From Zanthoxylum bungeanum (taxonomy: Eukaryota; Streptophyta; Magnoliopsida; Sapindales; Rutaceae): a stretch of DNA of 64,000 nucleotides. Numbering within the stretch: the stretch's first letter is position 1; each line of letters opens with the position of its first letter. Shown one piece after another: positions 35,882 to 46,872 of the stretch. The DNA is taken from positions 124,001 to 188,000 of the forward strand of contig SKCR01033645.1 in NCBI GenBank assembly GCA_019454045.1, in the 5' to 3' direction. Under the pieces are notes generated by a model that did not search any database, was not told where the DNA came from, and saw only the letters and a program-made list of their open reading frames with translations. The position numbers and the translations under genes are program-made.

Positions 35882-38800
35882 CAGTGGCGGAGGGAAAGAG
35901 GGGCCAGTGGGGGCAGTTGCCCCCACTGGCCCACCAAATTTTTTCAAGTTAAAAAAAAAAAAAAAAAAAAAACAGCCATATCCACCAAGATTTTTTAAGC
36001 CCATTAAAAATTCTAAATTAAAAAAAAAACCACCATATAAATTTCACTGGCCCATTAAGAATTCTAAATTAACCTAACCTCAGTATGCTGTGCATCCTTC
36101 TCTTCTCTCTCCCTTCATCAGTCGACAGTCATCACTGATCTTCTTCAGCTTATTTTTCTGATCAACTTTTCAGGTAAGTGGTAACTATCATTTTGAATTT
36201 TGATTCTTGCTTCTTTTTTTTTATTTAAAATTTTTATGCTTAGAAAAATGGTGCCAAATTAAATACATACGATGATGCCAACCCATATGACCATTCGATT
36301 CCATTTATAAGTTTTATGGCTTTTAATTTTATCACAAAACACAGTAAAAAAAATGAAGATGCATGTTCGACTGTTTTATCACACCTCTTCCTCTTGTAAT
36401 CTTGTTCCTGCTTGCTTCATTGTTTGGCATCCAATGGATTAGACTGTAATCTTGTTCCTGCTTGCTTCATGGCTGTTGGAAAACAAATTTGAAAAATGTA
36501 TATTAGGTAATTTAGGTGTTGAGATTCTTGTTTGAAATGCCTGCTACTTTTCAAATTCTTGTTGAAATTTATTTTTTCGCTAATAGACTACAAATTTAAT
36601 TTTGAAACAGTTATGGAGAAATATTTTAAGAAAGTCCCAAAACTTTCATCATCAACCGATGATCGTTTAAAGGAAGAACTTTCAAATTCTTCAAAGAAAT
36701 TACAAAGAAGTTATGATTGTTCAAAAGAAAAACTCTCTTCTTTGGAGAAAATTATTGATGTTTCCAAAGAAAACGATGTAGAAACTATTTTGTCAAATCT
36801 TCCTATGGATCCCGGTCTTCGACCTCGAATTTTAGATTACTATCCAAATATTCAAGATCAAGTTCGAAGAGCATATCTATGCAAGGGTCCTTGTCAACCA
36901 AGAAATTATGATTTTCCTACTAGAAAATTTGGAAAGTATGAGAGAGAATTTGTGAAGTCTTGGTATGATGATCATAGTAATTGGTTGGAATATAGCATTA
37001 GCAAAGATGCATTATATTGTCTTTATTGCTATCTTTTCAAACCGGAAAATGGTGACCAAGGAGGAGGTGAAACTTTTGTTGGTGATGGCTTTAGGAATTG
37101 GAAGAAGAAAGAAAGATTAATGATGCATGTTGGAGGTCCTAAAAGTGATCATAACTATGCAATGCTCAAATGTGATGCATTGTTGAGACAAAACCAACAC
37201 ATCCAAACTTTCTTTGATAAGCATTCGGATCAAGATCGATGTGCATATCGTATAAGGTTGAATGCAACAGTTGAGTGTGTTCGTTTCCTTTTGCAACAAG
37301 GACTTGCTTTTCGTGGGCATGATGAATCAATAATTCAACTAATCGAGGTAATTTTCTTGAGCAATTGGCTATTGTTTTACGGTATGTGAACAAAAGTGGG
37401 CATGTAGTTGAATGTTTCATTGGTATTGAGCATGTTACCAGTACCACCGCTTTGTCTCTGAAAGAAGCAATTGACAACTTATTTTCTAAACATGGATTGA
37501 ATATTTCTAGATTACGTGGGCAAGGATATGATGGGGCTAGTAATATGCAAGGTGAATTGAATGGTCTCAAGACACTTATTTTAAAAGAGAATGGATGTGC
37601 TTATTATGTTCATTGCTTTGCTCACCAACTCCAATTAGCTCTTATTGCCGTGGCAAAAAATAATATTGAAGTTCAATCTTTCTTCAATATAATTTCTAAT
37701 GTGGTGAATGTTGTTGGAGGCTCATGCAAGCGTCGTGATGTTCTTAGAGAGAAACAAGCTCTAGCTATTGTAAAGGCAATTTCAAATGATGAAATTTCAA
37801 GTGGGCAAGGACAAAATCAAGAGACTAACTTGAAGCGGTTTGGTGATACACGTTGGGGTTCACACTATGGAACTTTACTTAGTATCATTACCATGTTTCA
37901 ATCCATAATTGATGTCCTTGAGATGATTGTCGAAGATGGAGCAACTCGTGAACAAAGATGTGAGGCAAGTAATCTTTTAGATTCAATGCAATCATTTGAA
38001 TATATATTTAGCTTATATTTGATGAAGAGTATATTATCATTGACAACTGAATTGTCATTAGCATTGCAAAGAAAAGATCAAGATATTGTGAATGCCATGA
38101 AGCTAGTTAGATTGTGTAAAGATAACTTGCAAATGATGAGGGATAGTGGATGGGATTATTTATTTAGTCAAGTTGTCTCTTTTTGTGATGCATATAACAT
38201 TGATGTGCCTAATATGGATGACATATTTATTACTCGAGGTCGTTCAAGGCGTAAAGCTCAAAAAAACTACCAACTTGCATCATTATCGAGTTGAATTATT
38301 TTATGTGGTTTTAGATGCCCAACTTCAAGAGCTCAACAACCGTTTCAATGAGACAAACACTGAGTTGCTTCTTTGTTTAGCTTCCCTTAGTCCATGTGAT
38401 TCATTCTCCTCATTCAATAAACAAAATCTAGTTCGTCTTGCTCAATTTTATCCTACAGATTTCTCTTCAATAGAGCTCCTCGTACTAGATGGTCAACTTG
38501 ATACTTACATTATGGATATGCGTTCTAGTATTGAGTTTACGAAATTGAATGGGATTGGTGATCTTGCAGCAATGTTGGTTCAAACTAAAAAGGATAAGGT
38601 ATATCCACTAGTTTACTTACTTTTAACATTAGCTTTGACTTTACCTGTTGCCACTGCCACTGTAGAGAGAGTATTTTCAGCTATGAATATTGTGAAGACT
38701 AGACTACGCAACAGGATAGGAGATCAATGGATGAATGATAATTTAGTTACATATATAGAAAAAGATGTATTTAGGAGCATTGATAATGAAATTATCATTC

Positions 38801-38956
38801 AAGGTTTTCAAAATATGAAACCACGTCGTGGACAATTGTAATATGTAAAATATTCGCATATCAATATAGATATAAATATTTTGTATGTTTTTTTTTATTT
38901 TTATTTATTTTTCATAATTTTGCCCCCACTCACTTGAGTTTCTGGATACGCCACTG
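35882..38956 (+). mobile_element. hAT transposon, complete ends, 3.1 kb
   Basis: The ends are CAGTGGCG and CGCCACTG, perfect inverted 8-mers. Further similarity follows inside (gtgggggca near both ends). Both flanks carry the 8 bp duplication cctacaac (35874-35881 and 38957-38964), the hallmark of hAT transposition. The interior carries a broken transposase-like gene. The element lies within the glucosyltransferase fragment. Confidence 0.95.
36613..38841 (+). pseudogene. hAT transposase-like protein (TTF-type zinc finger, DUF4371, hAT C-terminal dimerisation)
   Basis: The likely start is MEKYFKKVPKLSSS at 36613, just after a possible splice acceptor; a donor caggtaagt lies near 36172. An N-terminal TTF-type zinc finger region follows (WLEYSISKDALYCLYCYLF, near 37000). 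A DUF4371-like middle and a C-terminal hAT dimerisation region (ATATVERVFSAMNIVKTRLR, near 38660) come after. A frame break near 37335 loses one base. The codons for about 80 residues are missing near 37357 between FLE and QLAIVLRY. A second frame break lies in an A-run near 38262. The family is often annotated zinc finger MYM-type protein 1-like in plants. This copy cannot make a full protein. Confidence 0.88.
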
Positions 38957-39389
38957 CCTACAACTGTCCCATCTTATCATTTCTCATAACTTTCCGGTCC
39001 ACTACATAAGCTCCGCCACCCATAACCAACAGGCGAAGCTACGAGTTCACTGTTGGAACCCACTAGCCTCTTCAAACATTCATTTCCACGAGTTTGAAAT
39101 CCCTCCGTATCCTTGCCCTCCACCTAACCCTAATGCCACATGCAAGTTCCCTTCTCACCTTATACCTTGTTGCGATGCATTAAAGCATCTTCGCCACCAT
39201 GTGTCCACTTTTTTGCACACACTCTCTTGGAAGGCTAGAAGAGTCATTGTCATTCATGATGCTCTCATGGCATCTGTGATTCAAGACGTTCGATTGATCC
39301 ATAGTGTCGCAGAGTCTTACACTTTCCATAGTGTCGCAGAGTCTTACACTTTCCTATACTTCTATAGATTTTTTTTCCAAGCTCTGCTG

Positions 39390-39485
39390 CATATTGCAGC
39401 TGCAGCATCAGCTGCTGCTATATTGCAGCAGCAACTGCTGCATATTGCAGCATCAGCTGCTGCTATATTGCAGCAACAGTCTAAA
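39390..39485 (+). repeat. GCTGCTGCATATTGCAG tandem duplication
   Basis: A unit of about 50 bp made of ctgctgcatattgcag and catcagctgctgctatattg occurs twice. It forms the Ala/Gln-rich tail of the glucosyltransferase fragment. Confidence 0.8.
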
Positions 39486-41750
39486 TTGTAACTGCGCACT
39501 ACGTTGTAATTCTAGAATTTTTATCTAAAAACTTTTTTATTATGATACTTGAATAATGCCTATCGCTTCCACTTTTATTATAATAAACGAATCACTTTTA
39601 TGTTGAAGACGAATTTTATGTGAAAATCAACTATCTCATTCACGAAGATTCCGTCGATGTTTCATTCCAAAAATCGAATGTTTGATAAAACTAACTTATT
39701 CATATATGGAAAATACTTAAAACTTTTTAACTGGATAAATCCATATGATAAAAATGATGCAAATGGAAACAAAGATTTAGCAACGTGATCTTTCAGGTCT
39801 TCTTTAAATTCATACACAAAAATTGTAATTCATTAATAAAACATATATCATTAGAAATTTTATTATATTTTTTTTTATTTTTTATGGTACATCAGCAAAT
39901 TATAAATATATAAACTATAATATTGGACCATTATATCCATAGAAAAATATATAGATAGATCAACAGTTATAAAAGCAATAACAAGCATAATCCGTCATAG
40001 CAGCATTTTGTATGCATTTCCCATTTGCCTGTTTGTGTTTCTTATAGCACTTTTCGCCACAGTCTAGAAGTGTACATCCTTTGGGATACAATACCTCTTG
40101 GCATCTCTTCACTTGTGCATTAGCATGAGGAACCATCGTCACCGCTACAGATAAAAAAGAAAATTGCATTATGCTTTTTGACTAATTATAATATGAGTTA
40201 AATTATGAAATCTTAAAATTATTAAGACAACGAAAATCAAATTATAAAATCTTTGGGTGATAGATTTGAAACCTGAGAAAATGAGAACGAGAATTAAAAA
40301 AAGGACTTGTGTATGTTTTTCCATCTCTATCAAAGTTTATAAAGCTAGAAGATCTTGATAATTCCAACTATAGCAATAGCAAGATGGATTTATATAGATG
40401 AGTTTAAATAATTTGTTAGTGCACAAGAAGTTACTAAATTCTAATATAAACATAATTTAGTTATTTGGTTTTAATTATTTCTCAAGCCTTGAGTGGTTTA
40501 AATCAAAATTAGAATTTTGTTACTGGATTTTTCTATATTTCCCTCCAGCAGGTTAATATTTATAGTTATTTGTATGTTTTTAAAAATGGACAAGACTAGT
40601 GTAATATCTCGAGTTTTTTAAAACAGTATTGGAAGATTTCAAAATTAAAGTTAAGAATTTGGAACGTGATGGTATTAAAAAATAAGAGTATATGTGTTGG
40701 ACAATAGGTCGGAACATTTTAAAGTTAAGATTCGTCGCGTTGGAAAACGCGTGGTTTCGAGCACCGGTTACGCGATTCCTGATTATATCGTTATACGCGT
40801 AAAAGTTTATTATATCGGCTATAAAAATAGCAAATAAACTCTAATTGAGCTAATTCTTAAACCATTGGACTCTAGTTTTCGAGACGAATAACGTTTGTGT
40901 TCAACATGTTTCGAAATTGGCATCAGAAAGGCTTCAAAAATATGAATTTTCATGAAAGCCTTATGGCAGAGACCTGATTATAATTTCGCAGGGGTCAGAT
41001 TGTAATTTTTGAAAAATTTTCTATATATACCTCTTAAGTTTCAAGAAAAATTGCATAAACTTTCCACATCTCACACACGCACCCCCATCCCCAAACTTCG
41101 TCCATTGCACGGCTGGTCACGCCGGCGACCTGCCGGTCATCCCTCTGTCTTGTGATGGCTGGCAGTAGCCCTCTGGACGCCTGCAATGGCGAGAACGAGA
41201 GGAGGTACGTGTGAGTTTCTATTTTTTGATCCCTACCCGTCGCTTCTTTTCACGGTCTGAGCCACCATCCAAATCGAAACTCTCTGAGAGTACTACAAGT
41301 TGGCGGTGACAGATTTTCCGTTCTGTACACGGTTGCACACGAATCAAGAAGAGAAGGAAATGGTGTACAGTAACTTCGTATGTATAGTAGTTTCGATCGA
41401 AATTCCGTCGATTCCAGCGTGTTCGTTGGATCGTTTGAAGTCAATATATGCCATCGAAATCTAAGTAAGACCTTCCGGTAAAAACTCGCTAATTACAAGT
41501 TTATCGTTAAATGTTCGGATGTATATGTAACGACCGAGAGTCTCAACTACTGTTATATCGTGGGACGAGTGTCACATAATATAATTCATGTTTGGACACA
41601 AATACCTTCATGAAATGACTTTGGAAAATAGTCGGCTAAATCTTTGTATATTTTTATTTCAAGCTATAGTGGAATGTGAAGAAACCTAACGTTAGGAGAC
41701 ACAATCACGCCTTAGCATGAGAAGACGTTGGACAAGAAGAGATTGATGAT
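39483..41750. repeat. Duplicated block, copy 2 (uninterrupted)
   Basis: The block matches copy 1 at 24812-25014, 30573-31715 and 34446-35368 in the same order and orientation. It lacks the Tork and solo LTR insertions, so it shows both empty sites. It carries the second defensin-like gene and, from about 40602, Gypsy LTR-like sequence. The part near 41528-41645 matches the LTR start at 50571. Confidence 0.88.
39960..40324 (-). CDS. Defensin-like (LCR-type) secreted cysteine-rich peptide, copy 2
   Basis: The structure equals copy 1: exon 1 at 40273-40324 and exon 2 at 39960-40144, with a 128 bp GT..AG intron, 78 residues. A reading that runs from exon 2 into the intron (MQFSFLSVA..) is not the real start, because exon 1 with its signal peptide is present and identical to copy 1. 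Eight cysteines in the same spacing follow. Exon 2 differs from copy 1 at three positions, all silent (Thr ACT/ACG, Gly GGA/GGG, Val GTG/GTA), so the predicted proteins are identical. A TATATAAA box is at 40389-40396 on the minus strand. Function within the defensin-like family is unknown. Confidence 0.88.
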
Positions 41751-41872
41751 ACACTCAGAAAGACCATTAAAGGAGTTATATTATATAAAGGAAATGAGGA
41801 ACTTGAGGTATACTTAAGATCAAGGAAAACAAAAGGTTATTGACCGTGGTACAAGGTATAATAGAGATAAGA
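41751..41872. other. Gypsy internal remnant left of CACTA element 2
   Basis: No long ORF. It probably joined 50046-50570 before the CACTA element inserted, since the latter runs into a polypurine tract and a Gypsy LTR start. It ends aaga before CACTACAAG. Confidence 0.4.
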
Positions 41873-42300
41873 CACTACAAGAAAATACAGAATTAGCGAC
41901 GGAAAAATCTGTTTCAACATTTTGAAACAGAATAACGACGAAATTGAAATGGATTACAATATTAGCTACGAAATTTAGCGACGAGATAAAAATCTGTAAC
42001 TAAAAGTTGCTATGATACCAACTTGTTACTGGCAGTTCAAGGAGCCAGTGGCCTCCAATACTCAGCAGTGAACGGAATTAAAATTCTTTCTTTAAATAGT
42101 GACGGAAAATAATTCCGTCGCTAAATAGCGACGAAATTTGTAACCCGTCGCTAATTTTAACGACGGAATCTATATAGCGACGGAATCATAATTCCGTCTC
42201 TAAATAACTACATAATTATTTTCCGTAGCTAAAATTAGCGACGGAATAGCGACGAAATTATTTTCTGTCTCTAATTATACTTAAATAAATAAGATTTTCC
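41873..42300. repeat. Left subterminal repeats of CACTA element 2
   Basis: Many short units such as tagcgacgga, aattccgtcgct and gacggaat occur in both orientations. In En/Spm such units bind the transposase. Confidence 0.8.
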
Positions 42301-42304
42301 TTTC

Positions 42305-42589
42305 TCTTTCGCAATTCACACCCAAATCCCTAAATCCCTCAAATTTCTTTGCCGCGCCCTCTCTCACCCTCACTCTCGGTTCTTTACAAGTGAGATCTGA
42401 TAGATTAAAGAGCAATTTTACTGTTTTGTTGCATTTTCTTTTGAAACAGCTTTAAATTAGAATGAGATTTTCTTATTTAGAATGAGATTTGGTAAGAAAT
42501 TGGGTCAGCTAGATGGCAATTCACAAGCCGGAATTGGGTTTTGAATTGTTGACGATAGAAAGAAAGAAAGAAGAAGCAGGACATCAATA
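42305..42589 (+). other. Captured 5' leader-like stretch
   Basis: A CT-rich stretch (ccctctctcaccctcactct) is followed by aagtgagatc and T-rich sequence, as in a plant 5' untranslated exon and intron. It is split from its continuation at 47723 by the nested LTR element. The source gene is unknown. Confidence 0.4.
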
Positions 42590-42594
42590 GAACT

Positions 42595-43438
42595 TGTTGA
42601 TGGTGTTTTTTAGCCACTATGATATTTAAGCAGCACGATAGGGGTAAAATGGTAAATTCCCTCCTTGGTCAAAATCATTAAAAAGGACCATCATGACCGA
42701 CCACATAAGTGAGGGTCAAGAACTTAATGGTAGGTGACCGACCATTTCGGTTCGGATGACCGGGCATTATCAGATCGGCGGAAGCATTCTCAGTTCAAAG
42801 GACCATCATGACCGACCTCATGAAGACCGACCAGATAGCGAGATATGCTCCAGAAGATGACACCCTATTCTTGCGGATAAGACGACAAGTTATCATATTT
42901 TCATGGGAAAACTGGTGAGACAGAGTCCTAGTAGGATAAAAAAGTAAATGTAGTTTTGATTAGGAATCCTAATGGGAAAAATGAATAGTTTTGACTAGGA
43001 ATCTTTATGGGAAAATGGAATAGTTTCAACTAGGAAATTCTTGTACAAATAGGAATATGATTTCTTCACCATTATAAATAGGAGGGTAGAGTGAGTGTAG
43101 AGGGGGGGAGAAGAAAAAAGAAGGGAACAAAGAAAAAAACAAGTGGAGAGCATTAAGAATCATCATCAGAATCATTACCATCAGACTTGTAAAAAACAAG
43201 AAGCAGAGCTGAAAAGCGTGTTTGAGTAATAAAAGTATCATCATTTTTGTGCCCGTGGACGTAGGTCGGACCAAGATCCGCCGAACCGCGTTAAATCTCC
43301 TTGTCGATTGGTGTATTATTTGTCTTTTGCTAAGTTTACTTTTGGTCCCCCATAACCAAACAAATTCACTATTGAGGGAGGATTGTCTCGGAAGTAATAT
43401 TCCAATATTACCCCTGAGACCGAAATCAGCCGTCAACA
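42595..43438 (+). repeat. 5' LTR of the nested element
   Basis: It is nearly identical to 46873-47717. It contains a TATA-like sequence (attataaatagg near 43072) and a GA-rich stretch after it. Confidence 0.92.
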
Positions 43439-43440
43439 GT

Positions 43441-43457
43441 TGGCGCCGTCTGTGGGG
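43441..43457 (+). other. Primer-binding site of the nested element
   Basis: TGGCGCCGTCTGTGGGG. The first nine bases match the 3' end complement of tRNA-Asp. Confidence 0.7.
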
Positions 43458-43500
43458 AACTCAACAAAAAACAGCTCGCGTAGTAAGACGATGGCAGAAG

Positions 43501-43791
43501 ATGGAAATCACCGATCGTCAGGGATTTCACCAGATAGTTCGGGAAATCCAGGATAAAGGTCTGTTGGCCAAGCCTAATTTGAGGAGGTTCCCGATTAAGG
43601 AGGGAAATAGTAGGGCATACTGTATCTACCATGACATAAGGGGACATGCCACGAATGGGTGCAGAGACTTGCGGGAGCAGGTGGAAGACTTGGTGAAAGA
43701 AGGCTATCTCAGTGTGTACATAGACCATTCGGCTTTTGAGGTCGACCAAGTTGATAGCGGAAGTCATCCGGTCGGATGCGTGGAATGTTGA
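43501..43791 (+). pseudogene. Gag-like fragment with zinc-knuckle motif
   Basis: The frame encodes RRFPIKEGNSRAYCIYHD and GHATNGCRDLREQVEDLVKE, the C-x2-like/GHxTxxC signature found in gag of plant Gypsy (Tat/Athila-type) elements. Only the C-terminal part of gag is present. The ATG at 43491 lies in another frame, so the frame seems broken. It cannot supply a full gag. Confidence 0.65.
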
Positions 43792-43959
43792 GATGCAGAA
43801 AGGATGTATTAAGAAGAGCATTGCTTGTAGTGACCCTCGTAGAGTTGCAAGAAAGGCAACGGATCCCCAAAAAGGTGAGTAAAACCTCTTCTGACTTAGG
43901 TTGACATTTAATTATGCTTGTTTGTTATGGCTCACACAATGGTTTTGATATTTGTTTTA

Positions 43960-44690
43960 CGGCTCGGGTTCGCTCTTGTACCGCCGAGTCCGTTTTGTTG
44001 ATATATATTTTACGGCTCGGGTCTGCTCTTGTACCACCGAGACCGATGTCTCTTTCCGGCTCGGGTCTGCTATTGTACTTCCGAGACCGATGTTTCTTTC
44101 CGGCTCGGGTCTGCTCTTGTACCGCCGAGACCGATGTTTCTTTCCGGCTCGGGTCTGCTCTTGTACCGCCGAGACCGATGTCTCTTTCCGGCTCGGGTCT
44201 GCTCTTGTACAGCCGAGACCGATGTCTCTTTCCGGCTCGGGTCTGCTCTTGTACCGCCGAGACCGATGTTTCTTTCCGGCTCGGGTCTGCTCTTGTACCG
44301 CCGATACCGATGTCTCTTTTCGGCTCGGGTCTGCTCTTGTACCACCGAGACCGATGTCTCTTTCCGGCTCGGGTCTGCTCTTGTACCGTCGAGACCGATG
44401 TTTCTTTCCGGCTCGGGTCTGCTCTTGTACCGCCGAGACCGATGTTTCTTTCCGTCTCGGGTCTGCTCTTGTACCGCCGAGACCGATGTTTCTTTCGGCT
44501 CGGGTCTGCTCCTGTACCGCCGAGATCGATTTTTATTTCGGCTCGGGGCTGGATTTCGTTCAGCCGAGGCCACTTGTTTATTCGGCTCGGGGCTGGATTT
44601 CGTTCCGCCAATGCCGCTTGGTTATTCAGCTCGGGGCTGGATTTCGTTCCGCCGAGGCCACTTGTTTATTCAGCTCGGGGTCGGGTTACG
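43960..44690 (+). repeat. 44 bp minisatellite array
   Basis: About 16 units of 44 bp repeat with the core ggctcgggtctgctcttgta and cgccgagaccgatgt. The last four units drift to gctcggggctggatttcg but keep the 44 bp period (starts near 44541, 44585, 44629, 44673). Since 44 is not a multiple of three, all frames read the same peptides in rotation, which creates long overlapping open frames on both strands that are not genes. Confidence 0.93.
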
Positions 44691-46650
44691 TCCCACCGAG
44701 TCGGCTTCTTTGGACTGGGGATGTAACATTCCCCCATAGCCAAGTCTTTCTTTTAGCTCGGGGTCGGGTTACGTCCCACCGAGTCGGCTTCTTTGGACTG
44801 GGGATGTAAAATTCCCCAGAGCCAAGTATTTCTTTTAGCTCGGGGTCGGGTTACGTCCCACCGAGTCGGCTTCTTTGGAATGAGGATGTAATACTCCCCC
44901 AGAGCCAAGTCTTTCTCAGGTCGGGGTCGGGATACGTCCCACCGAGTCGGCTTCTTTGGACTGGGGATGTAACATTCCCCCAGAGCCAAGTCTTTATTTT
45001 AGCTTGGGGTCGGGTTACGTCCCACGAGTCGGCTTCTTTGGACTGGGGATGTAACATTCCCCCATAGCCAAGTCTTTCTCAGCTCGGGGTTCTTTGGATT
45101 GGGGATGTAACATTCCCCCAGAGCCAAGTCTTTCTCAGCTCGGGGTCGGGTTACGTCCCACCGAGTCGGCTTTTTTGGACTGGGGATGTAACATTCCCCC
45201 AGATCCAGGTCTTTATTTTAGTTCGGGGTCGGGTTACGTCCCACCGAGTCGGCTTCTTTGGACTGAGGATGTAATATTCCCCCAGAGCCAAGTCTTTCTT
45301 AAGCTCGGGGTCGGGATACGTCCCACCGAGAGACTTATCATCGACATGGGATCGGAGCATCTCCCCCATGATCGGCCCTCTATCGGTCTGGGGAGGTGAC
45401 ATTCCCCCAGAGCCAAATGTTCTTTTAGCTCGGGGTCGGTTACGTCCCACCGAATCGGCTTCTTTGGACTGGGGATGTTACATTCCCCCAGAGCCAAGTG
45501 TTTTTCTCAGTTCGGGGTCGGGTTACGTCCCACCGAGTCTGTCTCTTTGGACTGGGGACGTAACATTTTCCCAGGGCCAAGTGTTTCTCTCAGCTCGGGG
45601 TCGGGTTACATCCCACCGAGTCTCTCTCTTTTGGACTGGGGACGTAACATTCCCCCAGGGCCAAGTGTTTCTCTCAGCTCGGGGTCGGGTTACGTCCCAC
45701 CGAGTTTGTCTCTTTGGACTTGGGACGTAACATTTCCCCAGGGCCAAGTGTTTCTCTCTCAGCTCGGGGTCGGGTTACATCCCACCGAGTCTGTCTCTTT
45801 GGACTGGGGATGTAACATTCCCCAGAGCCAAGTCTTTCTTCAGCTCGGGGTCGGGTTACGTCCCACCGAGTCGGCTTATTTGGACTGGGGATGTAATATT
45901 CCCCCAAAGCCAAGTCTTTCTCAGCTCAGGGTCGGGTTACGTCCCACCGAGTCGGCTTATTTGGACTGGGGATGTAATATTCCCCCAAAGCCAAGTCTTT
46001 CTCAGCTCAGGGTCGGGTTACGTCCCACCGAGTCGGCTTCTTTGAACTGGGGATGTAACATTCCCCCAAAGCCAAGTCTTTCTCAGCTCGGGGTCGGGTT
46101 ACGTCCCACCGAGTCGGCTTCTTTGGACTGGGGATGTAACATTCCCCCAGAGCCAAGTCTTTCTTTTAGCTCGGGGTCAGGTTACGTCCCACCGAGTCGG
46201 CTTCTTTGGACTGGGGATGTAACATTCCCCAGAGCCAAGTATTTCTTTTAGCTCGGGGTCGGGTTACGTCCCACCGAGTCGGCTTCTTTGGACTGAGGAT
46301 GTAATACTCCCCCAGAGCCAAGTCTTTCTCAGGTCGGGGTCGGGTTACGTCCCACCGAGTCGGCTTCTTTGGACTGGGGATGTAACATTCCCCCAGAGCC
46401 AAGTCTTTCTCAGCTCGGGGTCGTGTTACGTCACACCGAGTCGGCTTCTTTGGACTGGGGATGTAACATTCCCCCAGAGCCAAGTCTTTCTTCAGCTCGG
46501 GGACATGATACGTCCCACCGAGAGACTTATCATCGACATGGGATCGGAGCATCTCCCCCATGGTCGGCCCTCTATTGGTCTGGGGAGGTGACATTCCCCC
46601 AGAGCCAAATGTTCTTCTCAGCTCGGGGTTGGGTTACATCCCACCGAGTC
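44673..46650 (+). repeat. 82 bp minisatellite array
   Basis: About 24 units of 82 (sometimes 62-86) bp share agctcggggtcgggttacgt, cccaccgagtcggctt and ttggactggggatgtaacat plus cccccagagccaagtctt. The first half resembles the 44 bp unit. A variant unit with gagacttatcatcgacatgg occurs twice (near 45329 and 46522), about 1.2 kb apart. Confidence 0.93.
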
Positions 46651-46872
46651 GATCGTCATCAACATAAGGGAAAAGCATTTTTTCCACAGGTAGATATCGG
46701 GATCCTCGTTAACTGAGCTCATGAAGATGGCAGGAATAACCAGATTTGCAGCCAAGGTATTTTTCTCTGCAGTTCCTGAAGTGACCACCGACGGATTCAT
46801 TGACACACCATCTTTTTTATAGTTCCCGGCATCAACTCACAAACTCGTTGTTACCGAGAACTAGGGGATAGA

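Larger units (their letters stand above)
35740..39491 (+). pseudogene. Zeatin O-glucosyltransferase-like (UGT) N-terminal fragment, interrupted by hAT
   Basis: Host sequence lies at 35740-35881 and 38965-39491. Removing the hAT element and one 8 bp duplication restores an open frame of 222 codons in phase. The first part has VVVVMVPFPAQGHLNQLL, the N-terminal motif of plant UDP-sugar glycosyltransferases. The second has ISSATHNQQAKLRVH and ARRVIVIHDALMASVIQDV. These resemble zeatin O-glucosyltransferases (UGT93-like), cytosolic enzymes that glycosylate the cytokinin zeatin. Only about 170 residues of a normal 450-480 are present. The sugar-donor (PSPG) half is missing and replaced by a repetitive Ala/Gln-rich tail. 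A 27 bp duplication encodes HSVAESYTF twice. It follows a CACTA terminus, so it may have been captured. It cannot encode an active enzyme. Confidence 0.85.

Noticed and set aside
39960..40169. 69-residue defensin-like frame starting MQFSFLSVA
   Set aside because: Its N-terminus is read-through into the intron. The true first exon is at 40273-40324.
43914..46251. Open frames of 160-285 codons on both strands
   Set aside because: They arise from stop-free 44 and 82 bp tandem units. The same peptides appear in several frames and no family is recognised.
43960..46650. Regular repeats resembling a CRISPR array
   Set aside because: The units are contiguous with no unique spacers, and the DNA is plant nuclear.
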